Origin: DAINRZ01 sp964634885
GTDB taxonomy: Bacteria; Bacteroidota; Ignavibacteria; Kapaibacteriales; UBA2268
DNA: 64,000 bases
Direction of reading: 5' to 3'
Assembly: GCA_964634885.1 (NCBI GenBank)
Contig: CAZWLN010000006.1
Location: forward strand, 1 to 64,000
Shown here: positions 54,024 to 62,521 of the stretch, one piece after another
Numbering within the stretch: position 1 is the first letter of the stretch
Layout of the letters: every line of letters starts with the position of its first letter
Made by a program: the position numbers and the translations under genes
The notes under the pieces: model-generated
Seen by the model: the letters and a program-made list of their open reading frames with translations, nothing else
Told to the model about the DNA's origin: nothing
The model's database searches: none

Positions 54024-54527
54024 TTATATCTTCAGAAGATATGTATCGAGATTGCTGTCGGAACGCAGGCCGATTTTTTTCCTGATCTTCAGCCTGTGCG
54101 ATTCTACCGTCCTGCAGCTCAGGTTCAGTGTCAGGGCAATTTCTTTGCATGACATCTGAAGTTTAATCAGTTCGCAGATCCTTAGCTCGGATTTTGTAAG
54201 GGATGGTTGGATCTTAGCCAGGTTCTGCCTGTAATTAATATCCAAATGCTTGGTGACATCAAAGAAATGGCGCCTGTTGTATGGCTTAACCAGTTCTCTG
54301 TCAATGTCGTCAATCATCCCCATAATATCCGGGTTCTTCCTCTCACTGGAAGCAGCCATTGCTTTAAGCAGCTTTCGTAAATGGATCAGGAAATCGATTT
54401 TACCCGAGAGTATTGTCGAGTAGCTGATCAATTCCCTGTTCTTTTTGTTCAGTACACTGTCATAGCGCGACTTAACCTTTTGAATAAATTCTTCCGGAAT
54501 TTGTTCTTCATATATATTTTCTTCCAT
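54024..54527 (-). CDS. LuxR-type helix-turn-helix regulator
   Basis: 167 residues from the ATG with GGAG six bases upstream; an earlier ATG adds four residues. The N-terminal ~110 residues are helical with no recognised domain. The C-terminal ~60 have the LuxR/NarL HTH: LTKSELRICELIKLQMSCKEIALTLNLSCRTVESHRLKIRKKIGL, running ~107-150. It is a DNA-binding regulator, possibly solo and controlling the adjacent minus-strand genes. No operator was recognised. Confidence 0.82.
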   Translation of the reverse strand: MEENIYEEQIPEEFIQKVKSRYDSVLNKKNRELISYSTILSGKIDFLIHLRKLLKAMAASSERKNPDIMGMIDDIDRELVKPYNRRHFFDVTKHLDINYRQNLAKIQPSLTKSELRICELIKLQMSCKEIALTLNLSCRTVESHRLKIRKKIGLRSDSNLDTYLLKI

Positions 54528-55066
54528 TGCGATCTCCATTATTCATCACACAGATAACGAATACTTCAACAGCCCGCACTGCACTGCTGTCAATCAAAGG
54601 AGCCGCATTGTGCCGATTCCGTGTGCGCAGTGCAATCAAGTAATAACTTTGTGAATATTCTTTGATATTTATGATACAGGGGCGCTCTCAGGGCCACGAC
54701 GGGATCAACCGCCGGTCAAGCGACATCCTGTATTGATGACTGTTTCCGACACTGACAAGGTTCTTTTCCTGCCTCGTAGCGGTGGTTTGTCTTTTCCCGA
54801 GTAAGACCCCTCAGTGTTCCAATGAAACTAATTATGCATTTGTTGAAATTATTATAATCGACCGCTTACATCCTGTTGTGAAAAATCAAACTGTAACTCA
54901 TTCAGTACCGTCGATTATACATGTGTTTTAACTGTCTTCCTGCCCGTTTTTATTCTAACGTATTGCTAATTGTCAAAAACACCTCAGGCAATTCTAAAGA
55001 AATTAACCTAATTATACAAGAAAAATATTTTCCGGTATATTAATATTTTGTATATTTGTATTTTTA
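54528..55066. other. long non-coding spacer with inverted repeats
   Basis: 539 bases between the LuxR-type and MarR genes. Imperfect pairings are visible: GCACTGC (~54574) with GCAGTGC (~54637), and ACACTGA (~54751) with TCAGTGT (~54811), enclosing a GACAAG/TTTGTC pair. On the minus strand this would be a structured leader of the LuxR-type mRNA. No known riboswitch, sRNA or tRNA was recognised. The last ~150 bases are AT-rich promoter-like DNA for marR. Confidence 0.4.
55051..55058 (+). promoter_or_regulatory. Bacteroidota-type -7 element of the marR gene
   Basis: TATATTTG matches the TAnnTTTG -7 box of Bacteroidota sigma-A promoters. It lies 26 bases before the marR ATG, with the MarR operator between. 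No clear -33 TTTG is seen. Confidence 0.55.
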
Positions 55067-55079
55067 TTTAGTTGCTAAA
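55067..55079 (+). promoter_or_regulatory. MarR operator 1 (TTTAG-TTG-CTAAA)
   Basis: The 13-base palindrome TTTAGTTGCTAAA sits 5 bases before the marR ATG, just after the -7 box, so a bound regulator would block its own transcription. The same arms occur at 55548-55560, after marR. Confidence 0.75.
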
Positions 55080-55084
55080 CAATA

Positions 55085-55531
55085 ATGGTGAATGTTGAAC
55101 AAAATTTCCTGGAACTTCTGACAAGAGTGCTGAACAAAGCGCTTGCAAGGGAAAGTACACCCAGATACATTAATAACAACGAGCCGCTTTACCGTACCGA
55201 GCTGCATGTCATCGACGCCGTCGGCAGCCATCCCGAGAGCAACCTTACGGCACTGGCGGAAATCCTCGGAGTGACAAAGGGAGCCGTTTCACAGAAAGTA
55301 CGGATTCTCGAGAAGAAGCAATACATTACACGTTACTGGAATCCTGACAACAGGAAAGAAGTTTTTTTCGAACTGACTCCGAAAGGTAAAGTCATCTTCG
55401 ACGAACACAAGGAATTTCACAGGCAGTTCAACAAAAGACTGTTTAACGCCCTGGAAAACATCGACGAAAAAGACCTGCTGACTGTCATCAACGTTTTCAA
55501 GGCAATCGAAAACCATCTTGAAACTTTATAA
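55085..55531 (+). CDS. MarR family transcriptional regulator
   Basis: 148 residues. A winged helix-turn-helix (ESNLTALAEILGVTKGAVSQKVRILEKKQYITRYWNPDNRKEVFFELTPKG, ~58-107) is flanked by helical dimer segments. MarR regulators typically repress and are released by a small phenolic, redox or oxidant signal. A palindromic site lies just before its ATG and a second just downstream, at the head of the membrane-protein/ferredoxin/methyltransferase genes, so autoregulation and control of that operon are likely. Confidence 0.9.
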   Translation: MVNVEQNFLELLTRVLNKALARESTPRYINNNEPLYRTELHVIDAVGSHPESNLTALAEILGVTKGAVSQKVRILEKKQYITRYWNPDNRKEVFFELTPKGKVIFDEHKEFHRQFNKRLFNALENIDEKDLLTVINVFKAIENHLETL

Positions 55532-55547
55532 TTTTTTTACCGTATTG

Positions 55548-55560
55548 TTTAGTAGCTAAA
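55548..55560 (+). promoter_or_regulatory. MarR operator 2 (TTTAG-TAG-CTAAA)
   Basis: The palindrome TTTAGTAGCTAAA has the same arms as operator 1 and differs only in the central base. It begins 16 bases after marR and lies 180 bases upstream of the DUF4405-like gene, ahead of a small open frame. This marks the downstream genes as likely MarR targets. Confidence 0.75.
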
Positions 55561-55586
55561 TATTATGCAAATTGGAAGAAACACAG

Positions 55587-55682
55587 ATGAAAGAGAAACA
55601 CATATCGGCAAAAGAGTCTGAGAATCTGCTAATCGACAGCAGCAGAAGGCGTTTATTATATATTCGGAACATATTCCGCTAA
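55587..55682 (+). CDS. possible 31-residue peptide gene in the MarR operon
   Basis: An ATG followed by 31 codons, charged (KEKHISAKESENLL then SSRRRLLYIRNIFR). GGAAG occurs 8 bases before the ATG. It lies between operator 2 and the membrane-protein gene, so it would be on the regulated transcript. No homology is known to me and it may be chance. Confidence 0.3.
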   Translation: MKEKHISAKESENLLIDSSRRRLLYIRNIFR

Positions 55683-55739
55683 TCATTTACACTATTGTAT
55701 AGGTACTTAACTAATTTTTTAAATTAAAGGAGCAAAATA

Positions 55740-56294
55740 ATGGGAAACAAGCAAGTTTCGAAAAAGACAACAAGGCTCATTGTCAATACAATCAATTTCA
55801 TACTGTTTACCGCATCTGCGGCAATAGGAATTATTGTCCAGGGCAACTATCACATGCACGGAGGGAAGCCGCCCGAATTCCTTGTCTGGGGAATGGACCA
55901 GCCGACCTGGAACACCATACATATAATCGTGTCTGTGCTGGCGCTGGCCGGCCTGGTCACACACTTCGTCCTGAATTGGAAATCGGTAAAACTCCTTTTC
56001 AGCCCATCCGGAAAAAAGCTGTCTTCGAAATTCAGGATGTCCCGGATAATCACTTTTGCTTTCGTCCTGCTCTGCCTGACCGGATTGACGGCGTATGGAT
56101 TCCGGCTTGCGGGAGACATGATAACGAGGCATGGCATCATGGAGATACATGACAAATTAGGAATAGTCATCTCGATTCTGTTCATCATACATTTTGCCCA
56201 GCACTTCCGGCAGTTGATCCACTCCGTCAGGAACCGGCAACAATACATTCCGGGAAATAAGACAAATGAACATGTAACAATTAGCCAGGGATAA
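55740..56294 (+). CDS. DUF4405-like cytochrome-b-type membrane protein
   Basis: 184 residues with four membrane helices. Two His-bearing helices, WNTIHIIVSVLALAGLVTHF and HDKLGIVISILFIIHFAQHF, look like the heme-binding pattern of the DUF4405 (small cytochrome b-like) family. A basic N-terminus (~1-12) precedes the first helix. AAAGGAG lies before the ATG, and the ferredoxin start is five bases after its stop. It probably passes electrons between the quinone pool and the neighbouring ferredoxin (inference). Confidence 0.75.
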   Translation: MGNKQVSKKTTRLIVNTINFILFTASAAIGIIVQGNYHMHGGKPPEFLVWGMDQPTWNTIHIIVSVLALAGLVTHFVLNWKSVKLLFSPSGKKLSSKFRMSRIITFAFVLLCLTGLTAYGFRLAGDMITRHGIMEIHDKLGIVISILFIIHFAQHFRQLIHSVRNRQQYIPGNKTNEHVTISQG

Positions 56295-56298
56295 ACCA

Positions 56299-56547
56299 AT
56301 GAATATTAATCAGCGAAGAGCTTCACACATGCGTACTCAGTTTGTTGCCATCGACAACAGGAAGTGCAGGGCCTGCTGGAAGTGCATCGATGCCTGCAAG
56401 AAAAGTGTCATACGGAAAATCAACCTGCCGTTCCATAAACATGCCCACATAAAGGATGCAGGAGCCTGCAAGGGCTGCCTGGCCTGCGTGCGGGCCTGCG
56501 AGTCCGATGCCATGACTGCATTGGCCGGAATTCAAGTACAGGAATAA
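56299..56547 (+). CDS. ferredoxin with two 4Fe-4S motifs
   Basis: 82 residues. Two complete C-x2-C-x2-C-x3-C motifs: C23, C26, C29, C33 and C57, C60, C63, C67. The spacer between is unusually His/Lys-rich (HKHAHIK). Two [4Fe-4S] clusters are expected. Its stop overlaps the next reading frame's first possible codon, and it is close to the DUF4405-like gene, so these form one transcript. A second ATG at residue 11 is a possible start. Confidence 0.93.
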   Translation: MNINQRRASHMRTQFVAIDNRKCRACWKCIDACKKSVIRKINLPFHKHAHIKDAGACKGCLACVRACESDAMTALAGIQVQE

Positions 56548-56577
56548 ATGAATAAACATTTATATAAGGAGAATGCC

Positions 56578-57396
56578 ATGGAAGTAAACAACGCAATATA
56601 TGATGAGATAGCAAAGCAGTGGTGGGACGACAGCTGTGGTTCGGCTGCCACCATCCGCTACTTTGTCCAGCCTGTCAGGTTCAGCTATTTCCTGAGCGTC
56701 CTGGGAAGGAATTCCAGCCCGGAGTATTTCTCTGATTTTTCGGACGACCACAGCCCGGGATCAGGTTCGGGAAAGAAACTGCTGGACATTGGCTGTGGAG
56801 GTGGGTTCCTGTCAGAGGAATTTGCTAAAGCCGGCATCGACGTCACCGGAATCGACCCGTCGGAAAAACTCATTGAAACGGCGCGAGAGCATTCCGCAGC
56901 ACAGGCCCTGGCAATCAGCTACCTTACAGGCTGCGGCGAGAAGCTGCCTTTCGGAGAGGCCTCCTTCGACTATGTAGCCTGCTGCGACGTTCTGGAACAT
57001 GTCGATTCGCCTGCAAAGGTGGTCATGGAAATTGGCAGGGTGCTCAAACCGGGAGGAATATTCTTCTATGATACGATTAACAGGACATTGGCAGGGAAAA
57101 TGCTGATCAACATTACACAGAAATGGAAAAGTACCTCCTTCACCGAACCCAATGCACACATCTGGGAGAAATTCATCAGGCCCGAAGAACTTTTCGGCCT
57201 GATGGGCCTGTACGGATTGGAGAACAAGGACATACAGGGAATTGTTACAGATAGAAACATGATTAAAAACCTGATGAATTTCCGACGCTGTAAAAAGGGG
57301 GTCATAAGCTATCGTGAGCTTGGGAAGCGGCTCAATTTCCATCTCAGCAGCGACACCTCTGCTTCCTACCTTGGCTACGCCGTAAAAATGGGCTGA
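56578..57396 (+). CDS. UbiG-like SAM-dependent methyltransferase
   Basis: 272 residues from the ATG with AAGGAG 6 bases upstream; ATG at 56548 gives an alternative ten-residue longer form. A class I methyltransferase: LLDIGCGGGFLSEEF is motif I and GIDPSEKLIETAREH motif II, with the UbiG-type HIWEKFIRPEEL near the C-terminus. UbiG proper does both O-methylations of ubiquinone, but this lineage is expected to make menaquinone, so the acceptor is unknown. Adjacent to ferredoxin and a heme-like membrane protein under a MarR operator. Confidence 0.82.
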   Translation: MEVNNAIYDEIAKQWWDDSCGSAATIRYFVQPVRFSYFLSVLGRNSSPEYFSDFSDDHSPGSGSGKKLLDIGCGGGFLSEEFAKAGIDVTGIDPSEKLIETAREHSAAQALAISYLTGCGEKLPFGEASFDYVACCDVLEHVDSPAKVVMEIGRVLKPGGIFFYDTINRTLAGKMLINITQKWKSTSFTEPNAHIWEKFIRPEELFGLMGLYGLENKDIQGIVTDRNMIKNLMNFRRCKKGVISYRELGKRLNFHLSSDTSASYLGYAVKMG

Positions 57397-57415
57397 AGCC
57401 CCATATTCCAATCTT

Positions 57416-58186
57416 TCATTCCGGCAATTTCAAGAATTTTACCATGCGATCGCCTATCCTGATGAAATATGTACCAGGCGCCAGGCTGCCTACCATGAAA
57501 GTAATCCTGTTACCATCGCCATATTGCGGGCATTCGATGCGTTTACCAATACTGTTAACAATGTTGTATTCATCGTTAGAATCAACATTATTTATAAATA
57601 TAAAATCGAATGCCGGATTTGGATACACACTGATTAAAGGCATACCGGTTCTTTCTTTTACTTCGCTGATAACTCCAAAATGGCGAAGGTATCGTGCAGA
57701 TTCGATTAATGGGATTGATACAAGATACTTTTCAACTGAATCGATATTTACATAATTTGAAAACCTGATTTTTAATATTCTTTGTCTTACTGTTGTTGTA
57801 TCAGAAAATTGAGTTTGATAATCACGGAAAACAAAATCGCCGAAGATATTTTTCAACTGGGTAAAGCCGTCTGTAGTCGATTGATAATCGTGCATAATAT
57901 CGTCGATAGAATACTCAATTACGCTATCTTCCGTTGTTGTATAATCCCTTGGGATAATGTTATTTGTAAATCTCATTAAAAAAAAGCGTTTTGCGTAGAG
58001 CTTTTGGTATTCATCCTTTCCTGACTTGTCACATGTGTCGATTAGCACGCTGTCAGGATTAACAAAGGTTGAATCTTTGATTTGATAATATGTTAAGCAG
58101 GACATATCCGGCATACTTACGGCTGTATTATACACACCGCACCAACCAATAACCAGAAAAATATGTAACAGTAACAACTTCTTCAT
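57416..58186 (-). CDS. T9SS-sorted secreted protein, function unknown
   Basis: 256 residues from the ATG at 58186; longer in-frame starts would add a non-signal leader running into a repeat. Signal peptide ~1-23. The middle is unrecognised, with pairs of Cys in CLTYYQ and DTCDKSG. The C-terminal ~75 residues are a type A T9SS sorting domain (SVYPNPAFDFIFI ... NSIGKRI ... LAPGTYFIRIG ... VKFLKLPE). It converges with the methyltransferase gene. Confidence 0.75.
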   Translation of the reverse strand: MKKLLLLHIFLVIGWCGVYNTAVSMPDMSCLTYYQIKDSTFVNPDSVLIDTCDKSGKDEYQKLYAKRFFLMRFTNNIIPRDYTTTEDSVIEYSIDDIMHDYQSTTDGFTQLKNIFGDFVFRDYQTQFSDTTTVRQRILKIRFSNYVNIDSVEKYLVSIPLIESARYLRHFGVISEVKERTGMPLISVYPNPAFDFIFINNVDSNDEYNIVNSIGKRIECPQYGDGNRITFMVGSLAPGTYFIRIGDRMVKFLKLPE

Positions 58187-58605
58187 AGCTTCTTCTTTCA
58201 TTTGTAAAACAAATATTTCTTTGTGCATCGGACTGCCCTGACAATGGGGTGCGTGAACATAGTGCTGAAGCCCCTTGTTCCAAAATCCCAAGTCCTTAAT
58301 ATTTCTTTATTCAAAGTCTTTTCTGTAAAATATTCCTAAATGTAAAATAAATAATAGGATGTAACCCATTATTCTAACCAATGACACATAAATCGTTAAA
58401 ACGTTACAAAATAAACAGAATAATTTTTTAACTATTTGTTGGGGGGGTCGAATATTTCCTTTACTTTCGGGCATTAAGATTGTAATAAAAATTCTGTATT
58501 TTGAACAATGGGCTGAAGACCGTTGCTGCGACTGCGCAGAGCATATGAAGTGTAAACAGGGTGATGCAGCCCCTTGTTCAACTGCCGGAAGGCGCCCTCT
58601 TTCCC
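58187..58605. repeat. spacer with dispersed GCTGAAGCCCC-type repeats
   Basis: Gene-free. The word GCTGAAGCCCCTTGTTCC occurs at ~58262-58279, with GATGCAGCCCCTTGTTC at ~58562-58578 and GGGCTGAAGACCG at ~58510. Related copies: GCTGAAGCCCCATATTCC at 57393 and GCAGCCCCTTGCGCC at 43850. GGGCTGAAG/CAGCCC arms at 58510-58578 form a ~65-base inverted element with an inner CGACTGCGCAG. Typical of a dispersed REP-like intergenic family. Confidence 0.65.
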
Positions 58606-58887
58606 TCAGAACAGCTGCTGCTGGCTGTCCGAGCCGCAGTTCCTCAGCCTGTACTTTCTGGGACTGCATGAGTCTATTACTTCAATCTCGTCATTCTTAC
58701 CTATGAAATCCGTAAGTATCTTCACCGGTATGTCGAGTTTCAGGAACCTGATTATATCCCCTGCGCCCATTGGATTGGCATTGAGCAGGCCCATGACGGC
58801 AGCTTTTTCTTCATCGCTGAGCCGGCGCCGCGGCTTGTGCTTGTCCGTACCGGGGTAATACTGACCTCCGCTTGACCCTTCAACCAT
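58606..58887 (-). CDS. hypothetical small protein
   Basis: 93 residues, not recognised. Basic N-terminus (TDKHKPRRRLSDEEK) then a helical middle (AAVMGLLNANPMGAGDIIRFLKLDIPVKILTDFI) and a Cys-containing end (CSPRKYRLRNCGSDS). The frame stays open upstream for ~22 more codons without ATG or a good start codon. It may be a genuine small DNA-binding or regulatory protein, or a decayed gene. Its 3' end overlaps a repeat-rich spacer. Confidence 0.4.
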   Translation of the reverse strand: MVEGSSGGQYYPGTDKHKPRRRLSDEEKAAVMGLLNANPMGAGDIIRFLKLDIPVKILTDFIGKNDEIEVIDSCSPRKYRLRNCGSDSQQQLF

Positions 58888-59061
58888 CGCCCGTAAAGAC
58901 CTTTCGCCATAATTACCGAAATCATTTCCAATAAGTAAAATTACCTATTTACATGACATAATGCAAATGAGTTTGGAAAAAATTGATCGCCGGTCGTAAA
59001 TCTATATAAAATTGAAAATTTAAACAAACTCACTTTAATAAATTCATGAAGGGGTAAAGAA

Positions 59062-60198
59062 ATGAAAAAAGTACTGGCAATAATCGCAATGGCATCGATG
59101 ATGATGGCTTTCATCCCCGTTGGAATAAACTCACAGCAGCAGGAAGCACCCGCCAGGATTCAGGTGGCATTGCTGCTCGACACCAGCAACAGCATGGACG
59201 GACTGATCAACCAGGCAAAATCGCAGCTTTGGAAGATTGTAAACGAACTCGCCCTTGCAAAGTATGACGGTAAAGCACCCATCCTCGAGATCGCCCTCTA
59301 CCAGTATGGCAACACCGGACTCAGCTCCTCGGACGGCTACATACAAAAAATTTCCGATTTCACCACAGACCTTGACATCGTTTCCGAAAAGCTCTTTGCC
59401 CTCGGCACTAACGGTGGCGACGAATACTGCGGCTGGGTCATCAAAGACGCCTCCAACGAACTGAAGTGGTCAAAGTCGAACAGCGACCTGAAAATGGTGT
59501 TTATTGCCGGCAACGAACCTTTCGACCAGGGCAAAGTAAGCTTCAAGTCTTCCTGCAAAGAAGCTATCAAAGACGGCATCATCATCAATACGATTTTCTG
59601 CGGGGACATGAACGAAGGCATCAGCACAAAGTGGAAGGAAGGCGCTGACCTGGCAGACGGCGCATATATGTACATCAACCAGAACGAGACCGTTGCTGCA
59701 ATACCCTCTCCCTGGGACGACGAAATCATGAAACTCAATAACGAACTTAACGGCACATATATTTACTATGGCACTGCAGGCAGCGCCGCAAAATCCCGCC
59801 AGGAATCCCAGGACGTAAACGCAGCATGTATGAGCAGCGAAGTAGCCCTGCAAAGAGTTACGACAAAATCGGGTAAGATGTACAAAAACTCCACCTGGGA
59901 CCTCGTCGATGGATTCAGCGACAACAAGAAGCTCCTCGAAGAAATGAAAGACGAAGAACTGCCCGACACTTTGCAAAAAATGACTAAGGACGAAAGGGTC
60001 AAATATGTAGAGGAAAAATCCAAAGAACGTGCCGCCATTCAGGCAAAAATCAAGGAAGCCGGCGACAAACGCGATAAATATGTAGCTGACGAAAGAAAGA
60101 AGCTTGCAACAGAATCGAAAACCACACTCGACGCTGTCCTCATCAATTCGCTGAAAACAAAAGCCGTTGAAAAGAATTTCCAGTTCGAAAACAAGTAA
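59062..60198 (+). CDS. secreted von Willebrand factor A domain protein
   Basis: 378 residues. Signal peptide ~1-24. A vWA domain (~33-215) has the MIDAS motif DTSNSMD (D40-x-S42-x-S44) and further acidic residues that bind a metal. The C-terminal ~130 residues are highly charged and helical, with repeated KxxxE heptads, so a coiled coil is likely. It sits 33 bases before a VIT-vWA gene, probably as an operon. The ligand is unknown. Confidence 0.85.
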   Translation: MKKVLAIIAMASMMMAFIPVGINSQQQEAPARIQVALLLDTSNSMDGLINQAKSQLWKIVNELALAKYDGKAPILEIALYQYGNTGLSSSDGYIQKISDFTTDLDIVSEKLFALGTNGGDEYCGWVIKDASNELKWSKSNSDLKMVFIAGNEPFDQGKVSFKSSCKEAIKDGIIINTIFCGDMNEGISTKWKEGADLADGAYMYINQNETVAAIPSPWDDEIMKLNNELNGTYIYYGTAGSAAKSRQESQDVNAACMSSEVALQRVTTKSGKMYKNSTWDLVDGFSDNKKLLEEMKDEELPDTLQKMTKDERVKYVEEKSKERAAIQAKIKEAGDKRDKYVADERKKLATESKTTLDAVLINSLKTKAVEKNFQFENK

Positions 60199-60231
60199 CC
60201 TGCTATTATCAATAAAATTAAAAGGAAAGAA

Positions 60232-62454
60232 ATGAAAAAGATAAAGATAATAGCGGTAATAGCAGCGATTGCAGCCCTGATCGGCCCCAGCCTCAGGGCT
60301 GCAGGGCTTGTCGTCATCAGCCCCGGCCCTTCGGCACCCCAGGGACAATTTGCCCTACAGTCAAAATCTCTTAAAGTGGATGTCAACATTAAAGACCAGA
60401 TTGCTACAACGAAGATTGACCAGGTTTTCATCAATCCGACAAGTGCACGGCTCGAAGGCTATTTCCTGTTCCCGGTACCCAAAGGAGCAACCCTGAAGGA
60501 TTTCGCCATGGACGTGAACGGGAAAATGACAGAAGCCGAATTGCTGGACGCAGGCAAAGCCCGTAAAATCTATGAGGACATTGTCCGCCAGATGAGGGAC
60601 CCGGCTTTGCTGGAATACTCCGAACAGGCACTCTTCCGTGTACGGATATTCCCAATCGAACCTAACAGTGAGAAGCATATTACCATCTCATACTCCGAAG
60701 TACTTACCAAAGACAACAACACATACGAATATGTCTTTCCCCTTAACACAAAGAAGTATTCCGGCGTACCACTGAAAGACCTCGTAATCAAGGTTGACGT
60801 GGACAATTCGGAAGAAATAAAAACCATTTACTCTCCCAGCCACGACATCGACATCGTCAGGAAGTCTCCCGTAAAAGCCCTGGCAAGCTACGAAAAGAAT
60901 GAGATACTTCCCGAAACGGACTTCCAGTTGTATATCGGCGAAGACAAATCCAAGGTCGGGATGAGCCTTCTTTCTTTCCGCGAAGGCAGTGAAGACGGCT
61001 TCTTCTTCATGGACATCACACCCGGTTTCGTTGCCGCAAACGAAGAAATAATCAGGAAAGACGTAACTTTTGTACTGGACGTTTCCGGCAGCATGGCCGG
61101 CGACAAGCTGGAACAGGCTAAGAAGGCGCTCAATTTCTGCATCGACAACCTCAATCCCGGAGACCGCTTCGAGATCATCAGGTTCTCGACCGAAGCTACA
61201 GGCGTATTCAACAAAAGGGTAGTTGTAAACGAAAGCAACATTGCCCAGGCAAAGGCCTTTGTCAAAAGCCTTAAGGCAATCGGCGGCACGAACATCGAAG
61301 GCGCCTTAGGGCTGGCAGTCAATGAAGCCGCAGCAAAAGACACACCTCACATGATTATCTTCATTACAGACGGCAAACCGACAATCGGACAAACTGACGA
61401 GAAGAAACTTATTGACAAAATCGCGAAGATTAACAAGGAGAACATACGCATCTTCACCTTCGGTGTAGGCTATGACATCAACACATACCTGCTGGACAAA
61501 CTGACGGACATGACACAGGCTTACCGTTCGTACATCACTCCCGGTGAAGACATCGAGGTCAAGGTATCCAATTTTTACACAAAAGTAAGTTCACCTGTAC
61601 TTACCGACCTGAAGCTTACTTTCGACGGGCAGACCGGCGTGTCGCAAATCTACCCCGTACAGATACCGGACTTGTTCAAGGGCTCCTCGGTTAACATCAT
61701 GGGCAGGTACAAGAACAGCGGCATTTCAGTGGTTACACTGACCGGCAAGCTTAACGGCGCTGAAAAGAAATTCACATATCAGGCAGACTTTGCAAATAAA
61801 AACAATCGCTATGAGTTCATTCCTCCGCTGTGGGCAATCAGGAAAGTGGGATACCTGCTCGACCAGATCAGGCTGAACGGAGCCGACAAGGAATTAGTGG
61901 AAGAAGTAACGCTTCTCGCAAAGACATACGGCATCATCACACCCTACACCAGTTACCTCATCATGGAAGACGAACGGGTAAACATTGCCGGCAGGCGCTT
62001 ACCCGAAGAAGTTGTAATATTCAACAACAGGGCAAGGGACAACGCAGGATTTGAAAAGGCCAATTCGGAGGCATACAATCAATTGCAGGCGGTAACCGAC
62101 ACTGCTGCTGTCGCTAACAGCATGGAATTCCAGGATATGAACAATGCCCGGACATATAGCAAAAAAGTAAAGAGCTCTTCAAAAATGAATTATGTGGACA
62201 AAACAGGTAAGAATCGCAATTACGCCGAGCAGAAACGCAAGGTTAACAACAAGATGTTTTACCAGAATGGGGACGAGTGGATTGACCTCGACGTCCAGAA
62301 CAACGCAGACAAGAAAGTACAGAAAGTGAAGTTTGCCAGCGACGAATACTTCAGGATGCTGAACGACAACCCACAGATGAGCAGCTATCTCTCTGTCGGC
62401 AAGAATGTACGGTTCATCTACGACAACCAGATGATTGAAATAACCGAGAAATAA
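60232..62454 (+). CDS. VIT and vWA domain secreted protein (inter-alpha-trypsin-inhibitor-like)
   Basis: 740 residues. Signal peptide ~1-22. A VIT domain (~24-170): FLFPVPKGATLKDFAMDVNG, KARKIYEDIVRQMRDPALLEYSE, FRVRIFPIEPNSEKHI. The vWA domain (~275-460) has an intact MIDAS (D283-x-S285-x-S287). The remaining C-terminus has an LWAIRKVGYLLDQIRLNG section, typical of bacterial ITIH-like proteins, and a charged tail. AAGGAAAG precedes the ATG. No T9SS domain is present, unlike the related protein at 8454. Role unknown; matrix-like binding is plausible. Confidence 0.88.
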   Translation: MKKIKIIAVIAAIAALIGPSLRAAGLVVISPGPSAPQGQFALQSKSLKVDVNIKDQIATTKIDQVFINPTSARLEGYFLFPVPKGATLKDFAMDVNGKMTEAELLDAGKARKIYEDIVRQMRDPALLEYSEQALFRVRIFPIEPNSEKHITISYSEVLTKDNNTYEYVFPLNTKKYSGVPLKDLVIKVDVDNSEEIKTIYSPSHDIDIVRKSPVKALASYEKNEILPETDFQLYIGEDKSKVGMSLLSFREGSEDGFFFMDITPGFVAANEEIIRKDVTFVLDVSGSMAGDKLEQAKKALNFCIDNLNPGDRFEIIRFSTEATGVFNKRVVVNESNIAQAKAFVKSLKAIGGTNIEGALGLAVNEAAAKDTPHMIIFITDGKPTIGQTDEKKLIDKIAKINKENIRIFTFGVGYDINTYLLDKLTDMTQAYRSYITPGEDIEVKVSNFYTKVSSPVLTDLKLTFDGQTGVSQIYPVQIPDLFKGSSVNIMGRYKNSGISVVTLTGKLNGAEKKFTYQADFANKNNRYEFIPPLWAIRKVGYLLDQIRLNGADKELVEEVTLLAKTYGIITPYTSYLIMEDERVNIAGRRLPEEVVIFNNRARDNAGFEKANSEAYNQLQAVTDTAAVANSMEFQDMNNARTYSKKVKSSSKMNYVDKTGKNRNYAEQKRKVNNKMFYQNGDEWIDLDVQNNADKKVQKVKFASDEYFRMLNDNPQMSSYLSVGKNVRFIYDNQMIEITEK

Positions 62455-62477
62455 GCACAACTATTCTTTCAGGCCAG

Positions 62478-62521
62478 GATGGAGCTCTCTTCAAAAGCGA
62501 GCTCCATCTTTATATTTTTTT
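62478..62521 (+). terminator. intrinsic terminator
   Basis: GATGGAGCTC pairs perfectly with GAGCTCCATC (10 base pairs, 11-base loop) followed by TTTATATTTTTTT. Positioned 24 bases after the VIT-vWA stop, it ends that operon. Confidence 0.9.

Noticed and set aside
56578..57396. Ubiquinone biosynthesis gene (true UbiG)
   Set aside because: The surrounding gene content points to a menaquinone-using lineage, and no other ubi genes are present, so only the enzyme family, not the pathway, is supported.
59470..60348. Long antisense open frame (292 codons) under the vWA/VIT genes
   Set aside because: It spans the end of one real gene and the start of another on the opposite strand, with low-complexity Phe/Val/Cys content.
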